Shown here: piece by piece, positions 27,089-35,795 of the stretch | How positions within the stretch are numbered: the stretch's first letter is position 1 | Layout of the letters: every line of letters starts with the position of its first letter | Program-made: the position numbers and the translations under genes | NCBI RefSeq assembly: GCF_028550435.1 | Contig: NZ_JAQQKV010000002.1 | Span: 930,001-994,000 of the forward strand | DNA from: Asticcacaulis machinosus | GTDB taxonomy: Bacteria > Pseudomonadota > Alphaproteobacteria > Caulobacterales > Caulobacteraceae | Direction of reading: 5' to 3' | DNA length: 64,000 bases | Notes under the pieces: generated by a model | What the model saw: only the letters and a program-made list of their open reading frames with translations | Databases searched by the model: none | What the model was told of the DNA's origin: nothing

Positions 27089-27844
27089 TTAGCGGGCCAA
27101 CCAACCTCCGTCTACCGGGATGACCGAGCCGTTGACGTAATCCGAGGCGCGTGAGGCCAGGAACACAGCGGTGCCGCCGAGGTCGGCCGGATCACCCCAG
27201 CGGGCGGCCGGAATACGGTCGAGGATCGACTTGTTGCGGGCTTCGTCGGCGCGGATCTGAGCCGTGTTGTCAGTTGACATATAACCCGGTGCGATGGCGT
27301 TGATATTGACGCCCTTGGCGGCCCATTCGTTGGCCAGCAAGCGGGTGATGCCGGCAATGCCCGACTTTGACGCCGTATAGGACGGGACGCGGATGCCGCC
27401 CTGGAACGACAGCATCGAAGCGATGTTGATGATCTTGCCGTAGCCGTTGGCGATGAAGTGCTTGCCCGCGGCCTGCGACATGAAGAAGGCCGACTTGATG
27501 TTGACGTTCATGACGTCGTCCCAGTCTTTTTCCGAGAAATCAACCGCGTCAGCGCGGCGGATCAGGCCGGCATTGTTGACGAGGATATCGAGACCGCCGA
27601 GGCCTTCGAGGGTTTCCTTGATGATGCGGTCAACGGGCTCAATTGAGATCAGGTTGGCGTCGATATTGATGAATTTACGGCCTAGTGCCTTGATCTTTTC
27701 ACCGGTTTCATCGGCGGGCACGATGCCGGCGGCGGCGATGTCGGCACCGGCTTCAGCCAGTGCAATGGCGATGCCTTGGCCCAGGCCCGTATTGGCACCG
27801 GTGACCAGAGCAACCTTGCCGGTCAGATCGAATGGATGTGTCAT
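27089..27844 (-). CDS. kduD: 2-keto-3-deoxygluconate 5-dehydrogenase (SDR) KduD
   Basis: Short-chain dehydrogenase of 251 residues that reduces 2,5-diketo-3-deoxygluconate to KDG in the cytoplasm. Seen: nucleotide-binding TGANTGLG (15-22), NNAG (90-93) and the catalytic Ser 143, Tyr 156 and Lys 160 (YTASK), ending in VDGGWLAR, typical of KduD. An AAGGA site precedes the ATG. kduI lies upstream on the same strand, giving the usual pair of steps after GH105. Confidence 0.92.
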   Translation of the reverse strand: MTHPFDLTGKVALVTGANTGLGQGIAIALAEAGADIAAAGIVPADETGEKIKALGRKFINIDANLISIEPVDRIIKETLEGLGGLDILVNNAGLIRRADAVDFSEKDWDDVMNVNIKSAFFMSQAAGKHFIANGYGKIINIASMLSFQGGIRVPSYTASKSGIAGITRLLANEWAAKGVNINAIAPGYMSTDNTAQIRADEARNKSILDRIPAARWGDPADLGGTAVFLASRASDYVNGSVIPVDGGWLAR

Positions 27845-27970
27845 GATAGAGTCCTTTTTGCTTTCGGCCCTGATGTTAAAAGCGAGTTATATCGATCCCG
27901 CTCACTTAATGAATTATGTCAAAAATTTCTGAAGGGCCGCCCCGATGAAATTTTTGTCCTCACTGATTGC

Positions 27971-28014
27971 GAGGATAAGTACACTGAGGCCGTAAGGCCG
28001 AGGGACTTCTCCTC
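27971..28014. repeat. 3' hairpin element after kduI
   Basis: Arms GAGGATAAGT (27971-27980) and ACTTCTCCTC (28005-28014) enclose an inner GGCC/GGCC pair. It contains AAGTACACTGAG and GGGACTT, as does the hairpin at 51010-51045 after polA. It begins four bases after the kduI stop on the coding strand. Confidence 0.55.
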
Positions 28015-28018
28015 GATG

Positions 28019-28885
28019 TTATTTAAGTTGACAGATATCGAGTACGTTCATGTCGGTGTAGTCGAGATTTTCCCCGCCCATCGCCCAGATGAAGGTGTAG
28101 TTCGACGTGCCCGCGCCCATGTGGATCGACCACGGTGGTGACACGACGGCTTCGTCATTTTGCATGATGATGTGACGGCAGTTATCCGGCTCACCCATGA
28201 AGTGGAAGACGCGGTCATTGTCGCCAAGGTTATAGTAGAAATAAACCTCTGAGCGGCGGTCATGCAGGTGCGGCGGCATGGTATTCCACACCGAACCGGG
28301 GGCCAGTTCGGTCAGGCCGAGCAGAAGCTGGCACGACTTGGCGGTGGTGGGCACGATATACTGATAGATGACGCGCTGGTTCGATTGCTCCAGCGAACCG
28401 CGCTCCAGCGGAACCGCCTTATCGATCGAAATCTTGACGGTCTCATAGCGCTGATGGGCAGGCGTCGAGGTCAGATAATATTTAGCCGGGTTTGCCGCAT
28501 TATCCGATTTAAACAGAACCTCAGCCGTGCCCATCGGCACATAAAGACCGTCCTTTTGGGCCAGCGTATAGTCAACGCCGTCGATAGTGACGACCCCAGC
28601 GCCGGAGCCGACATTGATGATGCCCAGTTCGCGCCGCTCCAGAAACGGATGACCGGCGGCCGACGCCGGTTCGGTCTGATCCGGCAGTTTGACAACCTCA
28701 TTCACCGGGGCCGCGCCACCAATGACGAAGCGTTCAAAATGCGTGTAATTCAGGACGATCTCATCGGCTTTGAACAGGCCGCCCATGTGGTACTTATCGC
28801 GCAAATCCTGATTGCCGACATTGGTCATCATGTCAGGGTGAGTGGCGTACAAGGTCTTGGAATAGATCGAATGTTTATCGCACAT
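28019..28885 (-). CDS. kduI: 5-keto-4-deoxyuronate isomerase KduI
   Basis: Cytoplasmic cupin isomerase of 288 residues. It converts 5-keto-4-deoxyuronate (from unsaturated galacturonate) to 2,5-diketo-3-deoxygluconate. The zinc ligands of the family are all present: His 206 and His 208 in PPHLHDRR, Glu 213, and His 255 in SIHMG. Length is normal for KduI. It lies between uxaC and kduD on the same strand and is probably co-transcribed with uxaC (75-base gap). Confidence 0.95.
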   Translation of the reverse strand: MCDKHSIYSKTLYATHPDMMTNVGNQDLRDKYHMGGLFKADEIVLNYTHFERFVIGGAAPVNEVVKLPDQTEPASAAGHPFLERRELGIINVGSGAGVVTIDGVDYTLAQKDGLYVPMGTAEVLFKSDNAANPAKYYLTSTPAHQRYETVKISIDKAVPLERGSLEQSNQRVIYQYIVPTTAKSCQLLLGLTELAPGSVWNTMPPHLHDRRSEVYFYYNLGDNDRVFHFMGEPDNCRHIIMQNDEAVVSPPWSIHMGAGTSNYTFIWAMGGENLDYTDMNVLDICQLK

Positions 28886-28960
28886 GGCAAGCCCTCAAAG
28901 CGGGGAACAGATGCTTCGATCAATCAAATCGAAGCATCTTAAATCACGTTTGATCCACCC

Positions 28961-30373
28961 TTAAAGCTTATAGGCCGCTTTGGGAAGATTATATGTGAGA
29001 TCTTTAATCGTCTGCGCCGCCTCATCAAGTTCCAGCCGGTGCTCGGCCACCAGTCGCGCCAGGAAATTGGCATCGATACGGCGGGCGACATCGTGACGGG
29101 CCGGGATCGACAGGAAGGCGCGGGTGTCATCATTGAAGCCGACGGTGTTGTAGAAGCCCGCGGTCTCCGTCACCTGCTCGCGGAAGCGGGTCATGCCTTC
29201 GGGCGAGTCGTGGAACCACCAGGAGGGGCCGAGCTTAAGGATCGGATAGTGACCGGCCAGAGGCGCCAGTTCGCGCGAATAACTGGTTTCATCAAGCGTA
29301 AACAGAATGACCGTCAGGTCTTTTTCATTGCCAAACGCGTCCAGCAAGGGTTTCAGATCGTTGACATAGTTGGTCGGCAGCGGGATATCGCAGCCCTTAT
29401 CGCGGCCATAGGTCTCAAACACTTTGAGGTTATGGTTGCGGAAGGCGCCGGGGTGAATCTGCATGGTCAGGCCGTCATCCAGCGACATGCGCGCCATTTC
29501 GGTCAGCATCTGAGCCCGGAACAACTCGGCATCATCAAGGCTGAACCCGCCACGAATGATGCGGTTAAACAGGGCCTCTGCGTCAACAGGCGACAGATTG
29601 GCGGTCTTTGCTGTCGGGTGACCGTGGTCGGTCGAGGTCGCACCCATAGTCATGAAAAAGTCGCGGCGGTTGCGGTGGGCGCGCAGATAGCCTTTCCAGC
29701 TATAGACATCCTCACCGGACAGCTCACCAAAAATTTTCAGCTTGGCCTTGAAGTCTTCATGCTCAGCATCGATCACCGGGTCGGGGCGATAGGCGGTGAC
29801 GACGCGGCCGTTCCAGCCGGTGTCCTTGATTTTCTGGTGATGCTCCAGTGTATCGGTCGGTGATTCCGTTGTCGCCAGCAGTTCGATGTTGAAGCGCTCA
29901 AACAGGGCGCGCGGAAGGTAAGCGTCGGACGCCAGTAACTCACCGATACGGTCGAAATAGAAATCCGCCGTCTCTTCGCTCAGCTTGACCTCAAAGCCCA
30001 TGATCTGGTCGAACACATAGCCCATCCACATCGAGGTTGGCGTACCACGAAACAGGTGCTGGTTTTTGGCAAAAATTTTCCAGGCTTCACGCGCATCGGC
30101 AGGGCTGGGGCCGGCCTTGGAGCCGACGCCGACATCGTCCATAGCAATGCCCTGCGAATAGAGCATGCGATAGATATAATGATCAGGTGCCAGAAATAGC
30201 TGGGTAGCATTGCCGAAAGACTCGTTATCTGCAAACCACTGCGGATCAGTATGGCCGTGAGGGCTGAGGATCGGGAAATCTTTGACGAGTGCGTACAGTT
30301 CGCGGGCAATGGCGCGTTGGGACGGATCGCTGGAAAAGAGGCGATCTTCATTCAGTTTCAAGGCTTCGGGCAT
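28961..30373 (-). CDS. uxaC: Uronate isomerase UxaC
   Basis: Amidohydrolase-fold isomerase of 470 residues that converts galacturonate to tagaturonate (and glucuronate to fructuronate). The metal site HGH appears in SPHGHTDP (His 39, His 41), and the family segments NIELLATTE and TLDETSYSREL are present. Length is standard. It opens the galacturonate branch fed by the GH28 enzyme. An ACCGGT operator lies 76 bases upstream of its start, in the gap after the LacI gene. Confidence 0.95.
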   Translation of the reverse strand: MPEALKLNEDRLFSSDPSQRAIARELYALVKDFPILSPHGHTDPQWFADNESFGNATQLFLAPDHYIYRMLYSQGIAMDDVGVGSKAGPSPADAREAWKIFAKNQHLFRGTPTSMWMGYVFDQIMGFEVKLSEETADFYFDRIGELLASDAYLPRALFERFNIELLATTESPTDTLEHHQKIKDTGWNGRVVTAYRPDPVIDAEHEDFKAKLKIFGELSGEDVYSWKGYLRAHRNRRDFFMTMGATSTDHGHPTAKTANLSPVDAEALFNRIIRGGFSLDDAELFRAQMLTEMARMSLDDGLTMQIHPGAFRNHNLKVFETYGRDKGCDIPLPTNYVNDLKPLLDAFGNEKDLTVILFTLDETSYSRELAPLAGHYPILKLGPSWWFHDSPEGMTRFREQVTETAGFYNTVGFNDDTRAFLSIPARHDVARRIDANFLARLVAEHRLELDEAAQTIKDLTYNLPKAAYKL

Positions 30374-30448
30374 GTATTCGTTACCAATAATTATGAAGCG
30401 CCGCGCCTTTTCGTGGGGCGGTCAATTCAGCTACTCCCTGCCTCCATA

Positions 30449-30462
30449 GGTAACCGGTGTCA
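30449..30462. promoter_or_regulatory. ACCGGT-centred operator upstream of uxaC
   Basis: GGTAACCGGTGTCA. It is the exact reverse complement of the site at 31778-31791 and shares ACCGGTGTCA with the others. It lies 76 bases before the uxaC ATG. Confidence 0.72.
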
Positions 30463-30513
30463 TCGCATTTGTCCAGAGACTATTTGCGACGGTATCTCAG
30501 GCAATGGCCGGAA

Positions 30514-31617
30514 TTAGGGTTTAAAGTTTTTTGGAACGGGGGCGGTGGAATCGCGCACTACCAAAGCCGCATCAAAAACCGTGGTGTGTTTGCGGTGATC
30601 TTCCTGATCGATAAGAGTTTCTGCCGCCATGCGGCCCATATCACGGATCGGCAGGCGCACGGTCGTCAGTGCCGGATAGACGCGCGCGGCCAGCGGACTG
30701 TCATCAAAGCCGATAATGCTGAGATCGCCGGGTACTGACAGGCCCATTTGCAAGGCGACCTTATAGACGCCGATGGCCATTTCATCGTTGGAGGCAAAAA
30801 TAGCGGTGGGCCGGTCAGGATGGCTTAGGATTTTCTGACCCGCCTCGAAACCGGACTCAAAGGAGTAGGCCCCTTCGGCGGTAATTTCAGGGTCAATATC
30901 GAGTCCGTGGGCCTTAAGGCCTTCGGCAAAGCCCTGACGGCGCTCCTTGGCGGAAGCATAGGTGTGCGGGCCTTCGATAAAGCCGATGCGGCGATGGCCG
31001 AGGGAGACCAGATGGTCGGCGGCCTGCTGGCAGCCCATGCGGTCGCGCGACACGACCTGAGAGGTCTTGATCGGCGGGGAATTATCGTCACCATGTCGGG
31101 CGGTGATGCGCACGAACGGCACCGCCAGTTCTTCTAACACCTGGATCAGTTGCCGGTTTTCCGCGATCGGCGGCAGCAGGATCACACCTGACAGGCGTTG
31201 CAGTTCCACAAAGTCGCGGATTTCTTCAAGGAAGCTGTCTGAGGTTTTATCGCAGGGGTGGACCACCAGTTCGATGCCGGAGCCGCGCACCTTATCCAGA
31301 ATACCCATCTGCATGTTGACGATATACTGGGCATTAGGGTTGTCGTAGATCAGCCCCAGCAGAAACGACCGGCGAAACGCCAGTCCGCGCGCCTGCGGAT
31401 CGGGCCGGAAGCCAATGCGGGCGATGATAGCGTTGACGGCTTCGCGGGTTTCCTCACGCACTGACGGTGAGTTATTGATGATCCGGGAGACGGTTTTTTT
31501 GGATACCCGCGCCAGAGCCGCGACATCATTGATGGTCGCTTTTTTGCGCCGCTTCAGGAACTCTTCGACAGGGTCTGCGGCGGATTTAACAGGCTGAGTT
31601 TGGGGGGGTAAAGTCAT
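30514..31617 (-). CDS. LacI-family transcriptional regulator of the uronate island
   Basis: DNA-binding repressor of 367 residues. After a 26-residue leader comes the LacI helix-turn-helix ATINDVAALARVSKKTVSR (27-45) and the hinge region with ARGLAFRR (76-83), then a periplasmic-binding-protein-like effector domain. LacI members bind palindromes with a central CG; the island carries such motifs centred on ACCGGT. Its position between uxaC and uxaA and the operator 161 bases upstream of its own start suggest autoregulation and control of the whole island. The inducer is probably a uronate or KDG-type intermediate. A run of seven C lies in codons 4-6. Confidence 0.9.
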   Translation of the reverse strand: MTLPPQTQPVKSAADPVEEFLKRRKKATINDVAALARVSKKTVSRIINNSPSVREETREAVNAIIARIGFRPDPQARGLAFRRSFLLGLIYDNPNAQYIVNMQMGILDKVRGSGIELVVHPCDKTSDSFLEEIRDFVELQRLSGVILLPPIAENRQLIQVLEELAVPFVRITARHGDDNSPPIKTSQVVSRDRMGCQQAADHLVSLGHRRIGFIEGPHTYASAKERRQGFAEGLKAHGLDIDPEITAEGAYSFESGFEAGQKILSHPDRPTAIFASNDEMAIGVYKVALQMGLSVPGDLSIIGFDDSPLAARVYPALTTVRLPIRDMGRMAAETLIDQEDHRKHTTVFDAALVVRDSTAPVPKNFKP

Positions 31618-31777
31618 GGGCTCCCGGTCGTTCGTTTAAGTTATGTGTAAAGTGCGTCGGTTATGATGACAAGATGCACGAAAGCCGTGGGAGGGGTGGC
31701 CAGATCGGCATGTATATGTTTTAGCGGACGGAGTTCGGGTGTAAGATGGGCTTGCTATCGGGTCATAAACAGATTAA

Positions 31778-31791
31778 TGACACCGGTTACC
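31778..31791. promoter_or_regulatory. ACCGGT-centred operator in the lacI-uxaA divergent region
   Basis: TGACACCGGTTACC. It is 86 bases upstream of uxaA and 161 bases upstream of the regulator gene, so it may control both directions. It is identical, inverted, to the site before uxaC. Confidence 0.72.
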
Positions 31792-31876
31792 ATAACGCGA
31801 AAATATGCGGCTGTCCAAACTAAAAATCAGCGTGTTACCGGCCCTGCGGGAGAGAGGGCCTTAAGGTTTGAAAACT

Positions 31877-33418
31877 ATGCCAGATGATATTAAAACCGGA
31901 TGCGGCCAACTGGGCGAGGGGGATCACGCCCTGATCCGTTATGTGCGCGTCCACGACAGCGACCACGTGGTGATCGCGGTCGAGGAACTGCCGGCGGGGA
32001 CGGTGGTTGAGATCGACGGCCAGCCGCCGCTTGTGCTTGAGGCCGATATCCCCAAGGGCCATAAGTTGGCGCTCTATGATATTCCGGCGGGGCAGGAGGT
32101 GCGCAAGTTCGGCTTTGTCATCGGCCGTGCCTCTGTCGATATCAAACGCGGGGAACACATCCATGGCCATAATCTGGTGACGGCTTTAAGCGGGGTTGAG
32201 GATTATGATTATCAGCCGCGGCCCGCGCCGAAACCGGGTGATGCGCCGGACGCCCACACTTTTATGGGCTATCGCCGTGCCGATGGCCGGGTCGGTATCC
32301 GCAATGAAATCTGGATATTATGCACCGTGGGCTGCGTGGCGCGCACATCCGAGCGGCTGGCTAAGATCGCCGGTGAACGCTTCAAAGGTCGTGTTGACGG
32401 GGTTTATGCCCTGACCCATCCGCTGGGCTGTTCGCAACTGGGTGATGACCTTGATCACACGCGCAAACTTCTGGCAGCGCTGGCGTCTCATCCCAATGCG
32501 GGCGGTGTGCTGATTGTGGGGTTGGGCTGTGAGAACAACCAACTCAGCGCCCTGATCAAGGAAGTGTCGCGCGAACCCGATCGTCTGAAATACTTCGCTG
32601 CCCAGATGGTCGAGGATGAGCATGAGGCGGGTCTTGAGGCGCTGGAGGAACTGGTGGCCGTGGTTGAAAAAGACCAACGCGAAGAATGCCATGTTTCCGA
32701 TCTGGTGATCGGTGTCAAATGCGGTGGCTCGGACGGATTTTCTGGCCTGACCGCCAATCCGCTGGTGGGCCGGATTGCTGACCGTGTAGCGCTGGCGGGG
32801 GGGAAGTCGATCATGACCGAGATCCCTGAAATCTTCGGCGCTGAGCGCATCCTGATGGCGCGCGCCAGGGATGAAGCCGTCTTTCACGGCGTCGTGGATG
32901 TGGTCAATGACTTCAAACAATATTTCCTTGATCACAAACAGCCGGTGTTTGAAAATCCGTCACCGGGCAATAAGGCCGGTGGTATTACCACGCTGGAAGA
33001 AAAATCCCTCGGCGCGGTGCAAAAAGGCGGTTTGAGCCAGCTTAATGAGGTTCTGCGCTATGGCGAACGGGCGACGGTGCCGGGCCTGTCTTTGCTTGAG
33101 GCGCCCGGCAATGATGCGGTCTCTTCAACCGCGCTAACGGCCGCAGGGGCGGTGATTGTCTTGTTTACTACGGGCCGCGGCACGCCTCTGGGCTTTCCGG
33201 CACCGACGCTCAAGATCGCGTCTAATACGGCTTTGGCGAATAAAAAGCCGCACTGGATTGATTTTAATGCTGGTCAGGCCTTAGAAGGAAAGACACTTGA
33301 CCAGACGGCGGATGATCTGATGGATCTGATACTGAAAACCGCGTCTGGTCAGCCGAGTTGCAATGAGAAAAACGAGGAACGCGAGATCGCGATCTGGAAG
33401 AACGGGGTGACCTTATAG
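31877..33418 (+). CDS. uxaA: Altronate dehydratase UxaA
   Basis: Cytoplasmic dehydratase of 513 residues that converts altronate to KDG. It has an N-terminal SAF-like domain (about 1-100), then the large catalytic domain with GYRRADGRVGIRN, the cysteine-bearing LTHPLGCSQ and GLGCENNQ, and VGVKCGGSDGFSG, typical of UxaA/GarD. The ATG at 31877 is preferred over TTG at 31868. It is the first gene of a plus-strand operon with the reductase and a hydrolase. Confidence 0.94.
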   Translation: MPDDIKTGCGQLGEGDHALIRYVRVHDSDHVVIAVEELPAGTVVEIDGQPPLVLEADIPKGHKLALYDIPAGQEVRKFGFVIGRASVDIKRGEHIHGHNLVTALSGVEDYDYQPRPAPKPGDAPDAHTFMGYRRADGRVGIRNEIWILCTVGCVARTSERLAKIAGERFKGRVDGVYALTHPLGCSQLGDDLDHTRKLLAALASHPNAGGVLIVGLGCENNQLSALIKEVSREPDRLKYFAAQMVEDEHEAGLEALEELVAVVEKDQREECHVSDLVIGVKCGGSDGFSGLTANPLVGRIADRVALAGGKSIMTEIPEIFGAERILMARARDEAVFHGVVDVVNDFKQYFLDHKQPVFENPSPGNKAGGITTLEEKSLGAVQKGGLSQLNEVLRYGERATVPGLSLLEAPGNDAVSSTALTAAGAVIVLFTTGRGTPLGFPAPTLKIASNTALANKKPHWIDFNAGQALEGKTLDQTADDLMDLILKTASGQPSCNEKNEEREIAIWKNGVTL

Positions 33419-33446
33419 CGTGGGGGAAAACTGTTTTTCCCCCACG
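33419..33446. other. Perfect intercistronic hairpin between uxaA and reductase gene
   Basis: Twelve-base arms CGTGGGGGAAAA (33419-33430) and TTTTCCCCCACG (33435-33446) with a four-base loop start on the base after the uxaA stop. No T-run follows, and the next gene starts 35 bases later. It could stabilise the upstream mRNA or reduce read-through. Confidence 0.7.
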
Positions 33447-33481
33447 AACCCTCTTACAAGATATATTATAGGAAATGCCTG

Positions 33482-34921
33482 ATGTCCCGACTGTCGCTTG
33501 CCACGCTTGATGCACTGAAAACCGATGTGATTAGACCGGCCTATGATCCGGCAGGCCTTGCGATTGGGGTGGTGCATTTTGGGCCGGGGGCGTTTCATCG
33601 CGCCCATCAGGCGGCGTATCTCGATGCGATTGCGGCCTTTGATCCGCGCTGGGGCATTTGCGGCGTGTCGCTACATTCCACCGGCGTCCGCGATGCGCTG
33701 GTGCCTCAGGATGGGCTCTATACTCTCGCCATACTTGATGAAGAGATCAAATACCAGATCATCGGCTCCATGCGCGAAGTACTGGTCGGCCCCGAAGATA
33801 TCGAAGCCGTGCTGGAGCGCCTGACGCGCGACAGCGTCGGCATAGTTTCCTCGACCGTCACCGAAAAAGGCTATTGCCTGATGCCGGACGGAGCGCTTGA
33901 TTTCGCCCATGCCGATATCGTCCACGATGTTGCCCATCCGCAAACACCTAAGTCGTTTGTCGGCTATGTGGTCGAAGGCCTGCGCCGTCGCCATGCCAAG
34001 GGGCAAAAACCGTTTGTGCTGATCCCGTGCGATAACCTGCCGAAAAACGGCCACCGCCTGAAAGCGGCGGTGGTTGCGCTGGCGGCCAAACATGATCAGG
34101 CTTTGGCGGACTGGATCGAAGCCAATCTGCAATGCCCGTGCACCATGGTCGATTCCATTACTCCGGCCACGGACGATGCCTTGCGGGCGCGCGTTGAGGC
34201 GGCAACCGGTGTGGCGGATGCCTGGCCAATCCAGCGCGAAGCCTTTACCCAATGGGTGATCGAAGAGCATATTCATGACGGCGGGCCGGACTGGGCTCGG
34301 GCGGGTGTAACGCTTACCGATAATGTGCCGGCCTATGAACGCGCCAAGCTGCGCCTGCTCAACGGGCCGCATTCGACTCTGGCCTATGTGGGGCTGCACA
34401 AGGGCTATGAGAGCGTGTCCGAAGCCATGACCGATGCGGAGTTGGCAGGCTTTGTCCGTGATCTGATGATCGAAGATGTGGTGCCCTTGCTGGAGGCCCC
34501 TAAGGGTCTTGATCTGGTGGCATATTCAGAGGCCATTCTGAAACGCTTCCGTAATCCGGCCATCCGTCACCTGCTGTCGCAGATCGCGTGGGACGGCTCG
34601 CAAAAGCTGCCGATCCGACTGTTAGGTTCCCTGTCCGAGGCGCTGGCTCGCGGTGCGGACATCCGCCGTTTTGGCGTGCCGCTGGCGGCGTGGATTCGGT
34701 TTGTGCGCCACAAAGCTGTCACCGGTGAAGCCATTACCGATCCGCTGGCGGCAGAGCTGATTGCCTTGGGTAAGATGCTGAAAGACGATGTGTCGGATGT
34801 TCAGACCGTGCTGGCTTTGCGCGCTGTGTTCCCCGAAGCCTTGGCTAGTGATGCAAAAGTTAGCGCCGCCTTAGAGGTCGCCTATGCTGATTTACTGGCG
34901 GCGGAAAAGGTTGCGGCGTAG
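33482..34921 (+). CDS. uxuB: Mannitol dehydrogenase family reductase (UxuB type), fructuronate/tagaturonate reductase
   Basis: NAD-dependent polyol/uronate oxidoreductase of 479 residues. GVVHFGPGAFHRAHQAAYLD (about 29-48) is the nucleotide-binding signature of UxuB and mannitol dehydrogenase. Catalytic residues appear with the family spacing: Lys 289, Asn 294 and His 297 in KLRLLNGPH. By sequence it is nearer to UxuB (fructuronate reductase) than to UxaB, but it sits in an operon with altronate dehydratase, whose substrate comes from tagaturonate reduction. The true substrate may therefore be tagaturonate, fructuronate or both. AGGA ribosome-binding site upstream. Confidence 0.87.
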   Translation: MSRLSLATLDALKTDVIRPAYDPAGLAIGVVHFGPGAFHRAHQAAYLDAIAAFDPRWGICGVSLHSTGVRDALVPQDGLYTLAILDEEIKYQIIGSMREVLVGPEDIEAVLERLTRDSVGIVSSTVTEKGYCLMPDGALDFAHADIVHDVAHPQTPKSFVGYVVEGLRRRHAKGQKPFVLIPCDNLPKNGHRLKAAVVALAAKHDQALADWIEANLQCPCTMVDSITPATDDALRARVEAATGVADAWPIQREAFTQWVIEEHIHDGGPDWARAGVTLTDNVPAYERAKLRLLNGPHSTLAYVGLHKGYESVSEAMTDAELAGFVRDLMIEDVVPLLEAPKGLDLVAYSEAILKRFRNPAIRHLLSQIAWDGSQKLPIRLLGSLSEALARGADIRRFGVPLAAWIRFVRHKAVTGEAITDPLAAELIALGKMLKDDVSDVQTVLALRAVFPEALASDAKVSAALEVAYADLLAAEKVAA

Positions 34922-34982
34922 ACTTGCCACCATAGGGCGGTATCGGTTAGGTCAGGATAAACCTGAAAAAGAGACCGTCCCC

Positions 34983-35795
34983 ATGCCAAATCCTGCCTTT
35001 AGCGTACCCGCTGAACCTGTACCTGCTGATGTGATTGCCCTGTCGGAAGGGGCGGCCAATGTGCTGTCGGGTCAATGGCCGAACCGTCAGATCGAAGCCG
35101 TGACGCGGCTGGAACTGCATGGCTATTACACAAAAGCGGCACGGGCGCGGGCGCTGGTCTATGCTGGGGGCGGCTATCACCGCCTGATGCACGACAAGGA
35201 AGGGGTTGAGGTCGCGTTATGGCTTAACAGCCTTGGGATCGATGCCTATATCATGGCCCACCGCCTGCCCGGTCAAGGCAATCACGATAAGGATATGGCG
35301 CTGAAAGACGGCCTGACCTGTCTTGATTATTTGGCGCAGTTCAAGGATTTGCCGCTGCTGCATGTGGGCCTGTCGTCGGGCGGGCATCTGGCCGGTGTTA
35401 TGGCCTGTCAGGATCATGCGCTGAAAGCCGCCGGCGCGTTGATTGCCTATGCGCCGATCAATGCCAACCACAAAGATTATAAATTCCCGGCGGGAAAGCC
35501 TGATTATCCGCCGGTCGAAAAGCAGGCTTTCTATAATGACTGGCCGATCGGGATTGCGACTGAGCCCCACGGCGTGCCGGACTGTCCGGTCTTTCTGGCT
35601 TACGGCCTTTATGATGAGATCGTGCCGGTCGATCATGCGCTCAACATGATCAAGGCCGGTCAGGTCTTAAAACGCGATGTCGAAGCCCATATTTTCGATC
35701 AGGCCCCGCACGGCTTTGCGCTTCGTGAAACAATCGGCACACATGCCTACTGGCCGGAACTGGCGGCCCGCTGGTTCGACCGGGTTTTGGCTTAG
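34983..35795 (+). CDS. Alpha/beta hydrolase, probable carbohydrate esterase
   Basis: A 270-residue alpha/beta hydrolase without signal peptide. Seen: oxyanion-hole region YAGGGYHR (about 58-65), nucleophile elbow GLSSGGH (GxSxG), an Asp in YDEIVPVDH and the catalytic His in QAPHGF. This fits acetylesterase-like enzymes. As the third gene of the uxaA operon it may remove acetyl groups from imported pectic fragments; this is inference. The ATG at 34983 is chosen because the longer frame from 34884 overlaps the reductase gene in another frame. Its stop overlaps the stop of the convergent carboxylesterase by four bases. Confidence 0.8.
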   Translation: MPNPAFSVPAEPVPADVIALSEGAANVLSGQWPNRQIEAVTRLELHGYYTKAARARALVYAGGGYHRLMHDKEGVEVALWLNSLGIDAYIMAHRLPGQGNHDKDMALKDGLTCLDYLAQFKDLPLLHVGLSSGGHLAGVMACQDHALKAAGALIAYAPINANHKDYKFPAGKPDYPPVEKQAFYNDWPIGIATEPHGVPDCPVFLAYGLYDEIVPVDHALNMIKAGQVLKRDVEAHIFDQAPHGFALRETIGTHAYWPELAARWFDRVLA

